Assembly (NCBI RefSeq): GCF_003590715.1
Contig: NZ_QQVY01000003.1
Location: 124,001-188,000 of the forward strand
DNA length: 64,000 nt
Reading direction: 5' to 3'
DNA from: Paracoccus sp. JM45
Lineage (GTDB): Bacteria; Pseudomonadota; Alphaproteobacteria; Rhodobacterales; Rhodobacteraceae
Under the pieces are notes generated by a model that saw only the letters and a program-made list of their open reading frames with translations, made no database searches and was not told the origin of the DNA. The stretch's first letter is position 1; every line of letters starts with the position of its first letter. Below are positions 56,449-63,340 of the stretch, piece after piece. The position numbers and the translations under genes are program-made.

Positions 56449-56508
56449 CATTGTGCCAAGTGGCTGCGGAAAAATTAGCGGATTGGCAAAAAATCTTGCA
56501 ATATCCGC

Positions 56509-56537
56509 TTGACGCTCCCCGCAACTCGATCTAAATC
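56509..56537 (+). promoter_or_regulatory. tRNA-Met promoter
   Basis: TTGACG (56509-56514) and TAAATC (56532-56537) are 17 bp apart. The start would lie about 6 bp before the tRNA 5' end. The sequence after the -10 is GC-rich (GGCCCC), as in stringently controlled promoters. Confidence 0.7.
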
Positions 56538-56549
56538 GGCCCCACTTGT

Positions 56550-56626
56550 GGCGGAGTAGCTCAGTTGGTTAGAGCAGCGGAATCATAATCCGCGTGTCGG
56601 GGGTTCAAGTCCCTCTTCCGCTACCA
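56550..56626 (+). tRNA. tRNA-Met (CAT), elongator type
   Basis: A 77-nt cloverleaf with encoded CCA. The acceptor stem is GGCGGAG/TTCCGCT with two G-T pairs at its ends. The D arm is AGCTCAGTTGGTTAGAGC. The anticodon arm is GCGGA-ATCATAA-TCCGC with anticodon CAT. The T arm has GGTTCAAGTCC. Because G1 is paired and the D/T sequence fits the alphaproteobacterial elongator Met tRNA, initiator is unlikely; tRNA-Ile with a lysidine-modified CAT cannot be formally excluded. Confidence 0.95.
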
Positions 56627-56861
56627 GTCTTCCCCTTCCGGAAATGACTGTAGGACATCTCGCAATGCGTTGTGTTCTCTATCTGCGGTCGCAGATGTGA
56701 CAGGTATTGCAGGCATCAGAATACACCTTGCATGAAGCCCTTGCCGCGCATTTTTCAGTAAATTCAAATGTGGATTAACGGGTGCGGTTCTTGGTCCCGC
56801 CGAACTTTAGCGCAAGTGCGACTTATCTGTTGCCGGCACCGCGTCGTCCAGATGCATATGA
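56627..56861. other. gene-free stretch after tRNA-Met
   Basis: A 235-bp region, more AT-rich than its surroundings, with no convincing frame. It carries the inverted repeat ATCTGCG/CGCAGAT (56681-56696). No duplicate of the tRNA 3' end was noticed that would mark an attachment site. Confidence 0.55.
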
Positions 56862-56894
56862 AAAAAGCCCCCGCAGATGCTGCGGGGGCTTTTT
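56862..56894 (-). terminator. intrinsic terminator of the mannitol dehydrogenase gene
   Basis: AAAAAGCCCCCGCA (56862-56875), loop GATGC, and TGCGGGGGCTTTTT (56881-56894) form a perfect 14-bp stem. Both strands have a U-tract followed by CAT. Confidence 0.92.
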
Positions 56895-56896
56895 CA

Positions 56897-58369
56897 TCAG
56901 GCGGTGGTATAGCTACGCATCGCAGCCTCGGCCCCGTCGGACCAGATCATCGTCAGCCAGTGCGTGAAGGCGTCCACGAAGGGCGTAGCCTGCGCCAGAT
57001 CGCCATAGATGCGCGACTGTTCCAGCCATGCCGCGGGGCGGTCCTTGGCGGCCAATGCGACCGGAACTATGCTGTCCCAGAAGGGGTCGTTCGGCTCGAT
57101 CACCGATCCATCCTCGCGCGTGCCGGCGGCCATGCGGGCCCAAAGTGCCTCGACCAGTGCCAGACCTTCCACGCTGCGACCGGCGACCAGCTGGTCGCGC
57201 AGGATCGGCAGCACAAAGCCGGTGTGGCGCGACGAACCGTCAAAAGCGACGCGGCGGGTGGTGTCGACAATACGCGGGTTCGAAAAACGCTGCGTGATCA
57301 GATCGACATAGGCGGCAGGGGTCATGCCGGGGACTTCATGCACGGTCGGTGCAATTTCGGTATGTTCGACGCGTTCGAACATTGCCTTGATCAGCGGATG
57401 CTGCATGCAGCCCGAAATGGTCTTGACCGACAACAGATCGCCGACATTGGCCAGAACCTGATGGCCCGCGTTCAGGATGCGGATCTTCATCGTCTCATAG
57501 CTGTGGACGTCGGGGGTAAAAGTCGCACCAACAGCCGAGAAATCGGGACGGCCCGCGCAGAAGGCATCCTCGATCACCCATTGGCGGAAGGGTTCATGGG
57601 TGACAGGGGCTTTGTCATCAATGCCCAGATCACGCACCAATGCCAGTTCGTCCGGTCCGGTGGCGGGGGCGATGCAATCGACCATCGAGTTCGGGAAGGT
57701 GACGTTGGTGTCGATCCAATCGGCCAGATCGGCGTCGGTCAGGCGGGCCAGCGACACGACGGTCTGGCGCAGGATATCGCCATTGCCCTGCAGGTTGTCA
57801 CAGGACAGGCCGGTGAAAGGGCCGGTGCCTGCTGCTTTGCGTGCGGCAAGGGCCGCAACCATGGCGCCGAATGCGGTGCGCGGCGTGGTCGGGTTTGCCG
57901 CGTCATGGACAATATCGTCATGTCCGGCGTCAAACGCCTTGGTGACGGGATCAAGGTAATAGCCGCCCTCGGTCACGGTCAGGGATACGATGCGGATGGC
58001 CGGATCGGACATCTGGCGGATCAGCGCGGCATTGTCGTCATCGATCGGCAGATAGTCGATCATCGAGCCGACAACCTCGGCCGACAATTGTTCCGGTGTC
58101 AGCTGGACAAGGGTCGTCAGGCAATCCTGTGCCAGCAGGCGGTCGCGCATATTGCGGTCCGCCGGACGCACGCCCGCACCGATGATTGCCCAGTCATGCG
58201 CCTGTCCGGCCTGCATCAGACGATGTAGATACCACGACTGGTGGGCACGGTGGAAATTGCCGACGCCAATATGAACGATGCCGGCGGTCAGTGCCTTACG
58301 GTCATATTCGGGATGTGCGATGGTCAGCTGGTCAAGCGTGGCATCGCCGAGGGCGATCAGATTGGTCAT
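56897..58369 (-). CDS. mtlK: mannitol 2-dehydrogenase
   Basis: A 490-aa long-chain dehydrogenase of the mannitol dehydrogenase family. The N-terminal Rossmann motif IVHIGVGNFHRAHQSWYLHR and the catalytic signature KIRILNAGHQVLANVG (Lys, Asn and His) are intact. It oxidises mannitol (or arabitol/sorbitol) to fructose in the cytoplasm with NAD. Mannitol 2-dehydrogenase of R. sphaeroides is the closest known type; fructuronate reductase is the alternative. No transporter is linked. A LacI regulator lies directly upstream with a matching operator ahead of this gene. Confidence 0.9.
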   Translation of the reverse strand: MTNLIALGDATLDQLTIAHPEYDRKALTAGIVHIGVGNFHRAHQSWYLHRLMQAGQAHDWAIIGAGVRPADRNMRDRLLAQDCLTTLVQLTPEQLSAEVVGSMIDYLPIDDDNAALIRQMSDPAIRIVSLTVTEGGYYLDPVTKAFDAGHDDIVHDAANPTTPRTAFGAMVAALAARKAAGTGPFTGLSCDNLQGNGDILRQTVVSLARLTDADLADWIDTNVTFPNSMVDCIAPATGPDELALVRDLGIDDKAPVTHEPFRQWVIEDAFCAGRPDFSAVGATFTPDVHSYETMKIRILNAGHQVLANVGDLLSVKTISGCMQHPLIKAMFERVEHTEIAPTVHEVPGMTPAAYVDLITQRFSNPRIVDTTRRVAFDGSSRHTGFVLPILRDQLVAGRSVEGLALVEALWARMAAGTREDGSVIEPNDPFWDSIVPVALAAKDRPAAWLEQSRIYGDLAQATPFVDAFTHWLTMIWSDGAEAAMRSYTTA

Positions 58370-58453
58370 GTCCCGAATTCCTTGTTCTGCGATAGGGGGC
58401 CGGATCTGCCAAGATCATACGGAAAGCGGCGCTTATCGTCCAAATTCCGGCTT

Positions 58454-58483
58454 GGCTTATCAGGCGATGCGGGGTGGCGTCAA
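58454..58483 (-). promoter_or_regulatory. candidate mtlK promoter
   Basis: On the minus strand TTGACG (58483-58478) and TAAGCC (58459-58454) are 18 bp apart. The operator at 58491-58504 lies just upstream of the -35. The -10 match is weak. Confidence 0.4.
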
Positions 58484-58490
58484 ATTAAAC

Positions 58491-58504
58491 TTTACGCGCG
58501 TAAA
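58491..58504. promoter_or_regulatory. LacI-type operator upstream of mtlK
   Basis: TTTACGCGCGTAAA is a perfect 14-bp palindrome with a central CGCG, as preferred by many LacI-family repressors. A near copy (12 of 14) precedes the adjacent lacI-type gene at 59601. Confidence 0.75.
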
Positions 58505-58517
58505 TCATGATGCGAAA

Positions 58518-59549
58518 TCACGCGGAATCCCGCATGATCAGGCGGCCTTCCAGCAGCGTCTCGACGCGCGATGAAGGGGGTGTTTCCGTGTCGATGATCT
58601 GGAACAGGATATCGGCAGCCCCCTGCGCGATGGCGACGTAATCCTGTGCGATGGTCGTCAGCGGCGGGCAGGTGTAACGCGCGAAAGGGTGGTCGTCATG
58701 GCCGGCAATCCTGACGGTGGATTTTTCATCCAGACCGACGCGGATGTTTTGCTTATAGGCCGCGGCCAGCATGCCGATGGCCAGACGGTCATTGCTGCAA
58801 AGCACTGTATTGGTTGGGAACGACCCCTGCGCCAGAAGACGGCCACCTTCCGTGCTGCCGATTTCCTCGAAGTTCCAGCCCTGACCTTCGACCTGGAAAA
58901 CATGGGCCGTTTCGCCCTGCTTGGCCATGCTGTCCAGATAGGCTTGGCGGCGCGTCAATGCGTTCGGGTTCGAGGGTGTTTTCATTTCGAAAAAGCAGGG
59001 CGGCTGGCCGCTGCGACACAGATATTGCACCATCAGCGAGATGCTGAAGTCATTGTTCGAACCGACAAACGCCTCACCAATATTAGGAATATTCGAGTCG
59101 AACAGAACAACCGGAATCTCACGCGCGAAAGAGGCAATGGCGTTTTTGTCGGAAGTATCACCACAGGGTGCCAGAAGAACCCCCGCGGGCTTCAGCGAAC
59201 GCAGCGATTCAAGATTGTCCAGTTCCAGCTGAGGGCTGCCATGAGAGCTGAGAAGGATCGGGCTGTAGCCCGCGCGGATGCAGGCCAGTTCGACCTCTCG
59301 CCCGATTTCGGTAAAAAACGGGTCGGCCAGATAGGGAACCACAATGCCGATATTGCGTGTGCGGCGGCGGTTCTGGTTAATGGCGTAAACATTCGGGCGA
59401 AAGTCGAAAACCTGAAGGGCTTTTTCGACTTTGACACGGGTGCTGTCGCGAACGCTGGCGGCATCATTGAAGTATTTCGAAAGGGTTGGACGGGAAATGC
59501 CGCTAACTTTTGCAAGCTCGTCCATATTGCGTATCTTCTTCTGGGGCAT
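58518..59549 (-). CDS. LacI-family transcriptional regulator
   Basis: A 343-aa regulator. The HTH is at about residues 8-28 (MDELAKVSGISRPTLSKYFN), the hinge region follows, and the periplasmic-binding-like domain begins RNIGIVVPYLADPFFTEIGR. It probably responds to a sugar or polyol and controls mtlK, which is next downstream on the same strand. The start is ATG 59549 (MPQKKIRNMDE); a GTG at 59558 (VSVMPQ) is also possible. Two CGCG palindromes (58491 and 59601) are its likely sites; the second covers the -35 of its own promoter, suggesting autorepression. Confidence 0.92.
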   Translation of the reverse strand: MPQKKIRNMDELAKVSGISRPTLSKYFNDAASVRDSTRVKVEKALQVFDFRPNVYAINQNRRRTRNIGIVVPYLADPFFTEIGREVELACIRAGYSPILLSSHGSPQLELDNLESLRSLKPAGVLLAPCGDTSDKNAIASFAREIPVVLFDSNIPNIGEAFVGSNNDFSISLMVQYLCRSGQPPCFFEMKTPSNPNALTRRQAYLDSMAKQGETAHVFQVEGQGWNFEEIGSTEGGRLLAQGSFPTNTVLCSNDRLAIGMLAAAYKQNIRVGLDEKSTVRIAGHDDHPFARYTCPPLTTIAQDYVAIAQGAADILFQIIDTETPPSSRVETLLEGRLIMRDSA

Positions 59550-59585
59550 GACACTCACTTCTGAACGGGCGAATAATTTCACAAT

Positions 59586-59614
59586 AATTTAATGTAAAAT
59601 TTAACGCGCGTCAA
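59586..59614 (-). promoter_or_regulatory. lacI-type gene promoter with overlapping operator
   Basis: On the minus strand TTGACG (59614-59609) and TAAATT (59591-59586) are 17 bp apart. The operator TTGACGCGCGTTAA (59601-59614) contains the -35 element and resembles the mtlK palindrome, which suits autorepression. Confidence 0.7.
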
Positions 59615-59739
59615 TGATTTTGTAAAGTTTATGCAATGTGATGGTTTGCGTCCTTGTGGAACGATGGCTTTGTGACCAAGTTGGGTCTGCGCCTATAGGG
59701 CACAAACAGTTGATGTATCAGAGAGATGGGGAAGATCGG

Positions 59740-61221
59740 ATGGACAGGCGACTGGCACGTCCTGGGCAGAATTGCTGGCGGGTCGAACAGGCGGGGCGTT
59801 TCGCCGTCATCGCGGATGCAGATGATTATTTCCGTGCCGTCCGGCGTGCTATGCTGCAGGCGCGCCACAGCATCCTGATGGTTGGCTGGGATTTTGACGC
59901 CAGAATCAAGCTTGGCGATGCCAGTGATGATGGCGGTCCGGCCAAGCTGGGCGACTTTGTCATGTGGCTGACAAAAAACCGGCCATCGCTACACGTGCGC
60001 TTGCTGCGTTGGGATACCGGTGCTTTCAAAACCATGTTCAGCAGGTCGACATTCCTGACCGTGCTGCGATGGAAAGCCCATCCGCGGATCACATTGCGGC
60101 TGGATTCAAAGCATCCATTGGCCAGCTCCCATCATCAGAAAATTGTGGTGATTGACGATTGCATCGCCTTTTGCGGGGGAATCGATATCACCGAAGGCCG
60201 GTGGGACACCCGTCAGCACAAGGATGATGACCCGCGCCGCGTCAGTCCCAAAGGCAAAGCAATGCCGCCCTGGCATGATGCAACCAGCGCGTTTGATGGA
60301 CCTGCGGCCCGCGCCATGGGTGATCTGGCGCGTGACCGCTGGCGCATCGCATCGGGCAAGGAACTGCAACCTGTGGATGCGACGACGGATTGCTGGCCAG
60401 AGGGTTTGTCCCCGACATTCCGTGATGTCGATGTAGCAATCGCACGGACCCGCCCCGACATTCCCGAAGTCGAACCCTCGTTCGAGATCGAACAGATGTA
60501 TCTGGACCTGATCGCCAGCGCCAAGCGACGGATCTATGCCGAAAGCCAGTATTTCGCCTCGCGCAAGGTGGCACAGGCGATTGCCAAGCGACTGGTCGAA
60601 GAAGACCCGCCCGAGATTGTCATCGTCAACCCGATCACCGCGCAGGGGTGGTTGGAACCGATTGCCATGGATACCGCCCGCGCCCAGCTGTTCGAGGCGT
60701 TGAAGCAACTGGACCACCGCGACCGTTTCCGCATCTTCCATCCGGTCACGGATGCAGGTGCAGAGATTTATTGCCATGCCAAGGTAACGATTGTCGATGA
60801 CACCTATCTTCGTGTCGGCTCGTCGAATTTCAACAACCGGTCCATGCGTCTTGATACGGAATGCGATGTTGTTATTGCGGCCGAGCAGGATGGACAGGAC
60901 GAACTGCGCGACCAGATCACCGATTTACGCAATGATCTTCTGGCCGAACATCTTGAAATGTCTTTGCAGCAAGTTGGGGACGTACTGGCCGAAGACGACA
61001 GCCTGATCCGGTTGATCGAAAGCAATTGCCGCACCCGCGGGCATGGTCGCACAATGATTCCCTTCGAAATCCCCGAGCTGAACGGTTTTCACGAATGGCT
61101 GGCCGAAAACGAAATTCTTGACCCCGAAGGGCCTGATCAGATTTTCGAATCGATCGACGAACGTGGTCTGTTCAAGAACTGGAACCTGCGCCGGTGGCGA
61201 AAATCACGTGTCAGTCGATGA
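59740..61221 (+). CDS. eukaryotic-type phospholipase D family protein
   Basis: A 493-aa protein with two HKD catalytic motifs: HHQKIVVIDD (H132/K134 region) and HAKVTIVDD (H346 region), each followed by GGIDITEGRWDT or GSSNFNNRSMRLDTE. This GG/GS arrangement and PPWHDATSAFDGPAAR are closest to plant/yeast PLD. No signal peptide or membrane helix is visible, so it acts in the cytosol or at the inner face, or leaves by another route. It may hydrolyse phospholipids or synthesise lipids by transphosphatidylation. The start is ATG 59740, preceded by GGGGAAGA; 59713 and 59638 are alternatives. It overlaps the luxR-type gene by 18 nt in convergent orientation. Confidence 0.88.
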   Translation: MDRRLARPGQNCWRVEQAGRFAVIADADDYFRAVRRAMLQARHSILMVGWDFDARIKLGDASDDGGPAKLGDFVMWLTKNRPSLHVRLLRWDTGAFKTMFSRSTFLTVLRWKAHPRITLRLDSKHPLASSHHQKIVVIDDCIAFCGGIDITEGRWDTRQHKDDDPRRVSPKGKAMPPWHDATSAFDGPAARAMGDLARDRWRIASGKELQPVDATTDCWPEGLSPTFRDVDVAIARTRPDIPEVEPSFEIEQMYLDLIASAKRRIYAESQYFASRKVAQAIAKRLVEEDPPEIVIVNPITAQGWLEPIAMDTARAQLFEALKQLDHRDRFRIFHPVTDAGAEIYCHAKVTIVDDTYLRVGSSNFNNRSMRLDTECDVVIAAEQDGQDELRDQITDLRNDLLAEHLEMSLQQVGDVLAEDDSLIRLIESNCRTRGHGRTMIPFEIPELNGFHEWLAENEILDPEGPDQIFESIDERGLFKNWNLRRWRKSRVSR

Positions 61222-61908
61222 CGGACTAAACGGCAGCCCTTTGACAAAGCCCGAATATGTATTGCTGTTCAGTAGGCCCAGATCGATGGCCTTCAGGATC
61301 GCCTCGGAGTTTTCTTCGGCACCAAGGACATTACGCGCCGTATGCAACCTGTAACGCAGGGCCGTGCGCGAAATGCCCAGATGCGCGCAAGCCTGTTCAT
61401 AGGTCATACCGCAGGCAATTGCGTCCAGCGCCTCGACCAGAATGGGTCGCATGGCAGTGGATCGGGCAAGAATATCATGGCCCTGTACGAGCAGATCATA
61501 CATTTTTGTAATTTCGGCGTCGGTAAAATTCCGGTCTGATCGTGCTGCCCCCATCATGGAGCGGGACGAAGCTGGCCCACAGCTTAGGGTGACACCAAAG
61601 TGCAATCCGTATTCTGCAGCGGTGGGGATAACATTGATAGGGTCGCCGATTTGTTCGGCCAGATCGTCCCAGCGGATCGTACCTTCCTGCAAAACCGCCC
61701 ATACAACCGACGGGTCCGCAACAATCATATTCTGCCGGGTATAGGCCGCCAGCCAGTCGCCGGGATACGTGCAGATCCGTCTGACAGGCCGCGAAAAACG
61801 GACGTGATATCCGACCATATAACCGCGCGGTGACAGCCTGTCCAAGGCAGTTTCAATCTGGGTAAGTGATTGTAATGGCATAAAACCGTGCGTTTTGGAT
61901 GTCATCAT
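61204..61908 (-). CDS. LuxR-family autoinducer-binding regulator (solo)
   Basis: A 234-aa regulator with an N-terminal autoinducer-binding domain and a C-terminal HTH. Residues equivalent to the invariant ligand-pocket positions are W52, Y56, D65, P66 and W80 with the spacing of TraR. The HTH (ALDAIACGMTYEQACAHLGI) keeps L161 and G167 of the three invariant positions but has Leu157 where TraR has Glu178. No luxI synthase is in the window, so it is probably a solo. The start at 61908 or the next ATG has a weak ribosome site. Confidence 0.88.
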   Translation of the reverse strand: MMTSKTHGFMPLQSLTQIETALDRLSPRGYMVGYHVRFSRPVRRICTYPGDWLAAYTRQNMIVADPSVVWAVLQEGTIRWDDLAEQIGDPINVIPTAAEYGLHFGVTLSCGPASSRSMMGAARSDRNFTDAEITKMYDLLVQGHDILARSTAMRPILVEALDAIACGMTYEQACAHLGISRTALRYRLHTARNVLGAEENSEAILKAIDLGLLNSNTYSGFVKGLPFSPSSTDT

Positions 61909-61926
61909 GCTGGGTTGCTTCAGACT

Positions 61927-61954
61927 AGTATACCAGAATTGGTATTTTTCCTAA
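61927..61954 (-). promoter_or_regulatory. luxR promoter with palindrome over the -10
   Basis: On the minus strand TTAGGA (61954-61949), 16 bp, and TATACT (61932-61927). The palindrome ATACCA-GAAT-TGGTAT (61930-61945) fills most of the spacer and overlaps the -10, so a bound protein would block transcription. It resembles a short lux box. Confidence 0.55.
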
Positions 61955-62003
61955 TAGATTCGCGTCAATGGGGGCATACCTGACCACGTTGCGATATGGT
62001 CAC

Positions 62004-62021
62004 ATAGCCCTATGGGGCTAT
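62004..62021. repeat. inverted repeat
   Basis: ATAGCCC (62004-62010), TATG, GGGCTAT (62015-62021): a perfect 7-bp stem with a 4-nt loop, about 90 bp upstream of the orphan terminator. Confidence 0.5.
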
Positions 62022-62109
62022 AGCCCAATCCCGACCGCTCGCCTAGATTGCCGATCAGAAATACCGTTTTTAAAGAGTACGGATTAATAAATCCTTATTT
62101 GCATTGTAG

Positions 62110-62137
62110 AGGGCATCCGAAAGGGTGCCCTTTTTTT
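62110..62137 (+). terminator. orphan intrinsic terminator
   Basis: GGGCATCC (62111-62118), loop GAAA, GGGTGCCC (62123-62130) and seven Ts. It is on the + strand with no + strand CDS between the PLD gene (which ends at 61221) and this point, and it lies 88 nt before the aldo/keto reductase. It may end a small RNA, or attenuate the reductase gene. Confidence 0.85.
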
Positions 62138-62224
62138 ACGACCGGAGCATTGCGCCTTAGTTGCTTGCGCCCGTCGTCACGTCCGCTAGCTTGCATGTGA
62201 ATATCCGGTAATGGGAAGCTATCT

Positions 62225-63283
62225 ATGAAGCGCGTCAATTTAGGCGGCAGCAATGTCGAGGTCAGCCAGATCTGCCTTGGCACGATGACCTTCGGAAACC
62301 AGACCGACGAAGCGCAATCGCATGCCCAGATGGACATGGCAGTTGATGCCGGTATGACCTTTATGGATTGTGCCGAAATGTATCCGGTCAACCCTGTGCG
62401 GGCCGAAACCATGGGCGGTTCGGAAAAGGTGATCGGTCGCTGGCTGGCAAAGTCCGGCAATCGCGACAAGGTCCAGATTGCCACCAAGATCACCGGACCT
62501 AACCAGAAAATCCGTGCTGGAAAGCCCTATGACGGGGCGACGGTGCGTGAAACCATCGACGCCTCGCTTCAGCGCTTGCAGACGGATTATATCGATCTTT
62601 ACCAGCTGCATTGGCCTGTCCGCGGCTCATACGGTTTCAGACAGAACTGGAACTTCGATCCCTCGGGGCAGGATAAGGCCAAAACGCTGGATCATATGGC
62701 AGATGTGCTTCATGCCCTGTCTGATGCCGTGCGCGCAGGCAAGCTGCGCAGTGTCGGTCTGTCGAATGAATCCGCTTGGGGTCTGGCGCGCTGGTGCGAT
62801 GTGGCTGACCGCACGGATGGGCCACGCATGGCCGCGATCCAGAACGAATATTCACCGCTCTATCGTCTCTATGACACCGATCTGGCCGAAGCTGCCGTGA
62901 ACGAGGACGTTACGCTGTTGTCCTATTCCCCGCTGGCGGCGGGTTTGCTGACCGGGAAATACGCCGATGGCGCTGTTCCCGAAGCCAGCCGCGCAGCCGT
63001 TGACAAGGCGACTGGCGGGCAGGGCAATCTGGGTGGCCGAAAAACCAAGCGCGCGATGAAAGCCGCCGCCGCCTATGGCGCTTTGGCGGCAGAACATGGC
63101 TGGGATGTGATCCATATGGTCATTGCCTGGCAGCTGACGCGGCCCTTCAAGGTGGTGCCGATCATCGGGGCGACCTCGACCAGTCAGCTGGCGCATCTGA
63201 TCGCCGGTTTTGACCGCGAATTGCCGGATGAACTGGTGCGCGGGATCGATCGTTTGCATCGGGCCCATGCGTTACCCTATTGA
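62225..63283 (+). CDS. aldo/keto reductase (Tas-like)
   Basis: A 352-aa NADPH-dependent oxidoreductase with the TIM-barrel AKR fold. It has the N-terminal GGSNVEVSQICLGTMTFG, the catalytic Asp/Tyr in MDCAEMYPVNPVRAE (D48, Y53 region), catalytic Lys in IATKITGP (K86 region) and the His in LYQLHWPVRGSYGF. The long insertion FRQNWNFDPSGQDKAKTL resembles E. coli Tas. Its natural substrate is unknown. It starts at ATG 62225. Confidence 0.92.
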   Translation: MKRVNLGGSNVEVSQICLGTMTFGNQTDEAQSHAQMDMAVDAGMTFMDCAEMYPVNPVRAETMGGSEKVIGRWLAKSGNRDKVQIATKITGPNQKIRAGKPYDGATVRETIDASLQRLQTDYIDLYQLHWPVRGSYGFRQNWNFDPSGQDKAKTLDHMADVLHALSDAVRAGKLRSVGLSNESAWGLARWCDVADRTDGPRMAAIQNEYSPLYRLYDTDLAEAAVNEDVTLLSYSPLAAGLLTGKYADGAVPEASRAAVDKATGGQGNLGGRKTKRAMKAAAAYGALAAEHGWDVIHMVIAWQLTRPFKVVPIIGATSTSQLAHLIAGFDRELPDELVRGIDRLHRAHALPY

Positions 63284-63340
63284 TGCAGGCAAACGCGCCT
63301 CTATCTTGTCGATGAGGTAACAGAAGATGAAAGGCCGATC

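Larger units (their letters stand above)
61909..62224. other. 316-bp gap between luxR and aldo/keto reductase genes
   Basis: It holds the luxR promoter with its palindrome, an inverted repeat at 62004-62021, AT-rich sequence, and a strong + strand terminator at 62110-62137. A 39-codon frame (61968-62087) has no ribosome site and is not claimed as a gene. Confidence 0.7.

Noticed and set aside
56665-56700. Short frame MRCVLYLRSQM resembling the start of a serine recombinase
   Set aside because: Only 11 codons before a stop, with no further similarity. Chance resemblance; no attachment site or integrase remnant around the tRNA was found.
61968-62087. 39-codon ORF upstream of the orphan terminator
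   Set aside because: No Shine-Dalgarno-like sequence; the codon pattern is unremarkable and it includes an inverted repeat. Not supported as a gene.
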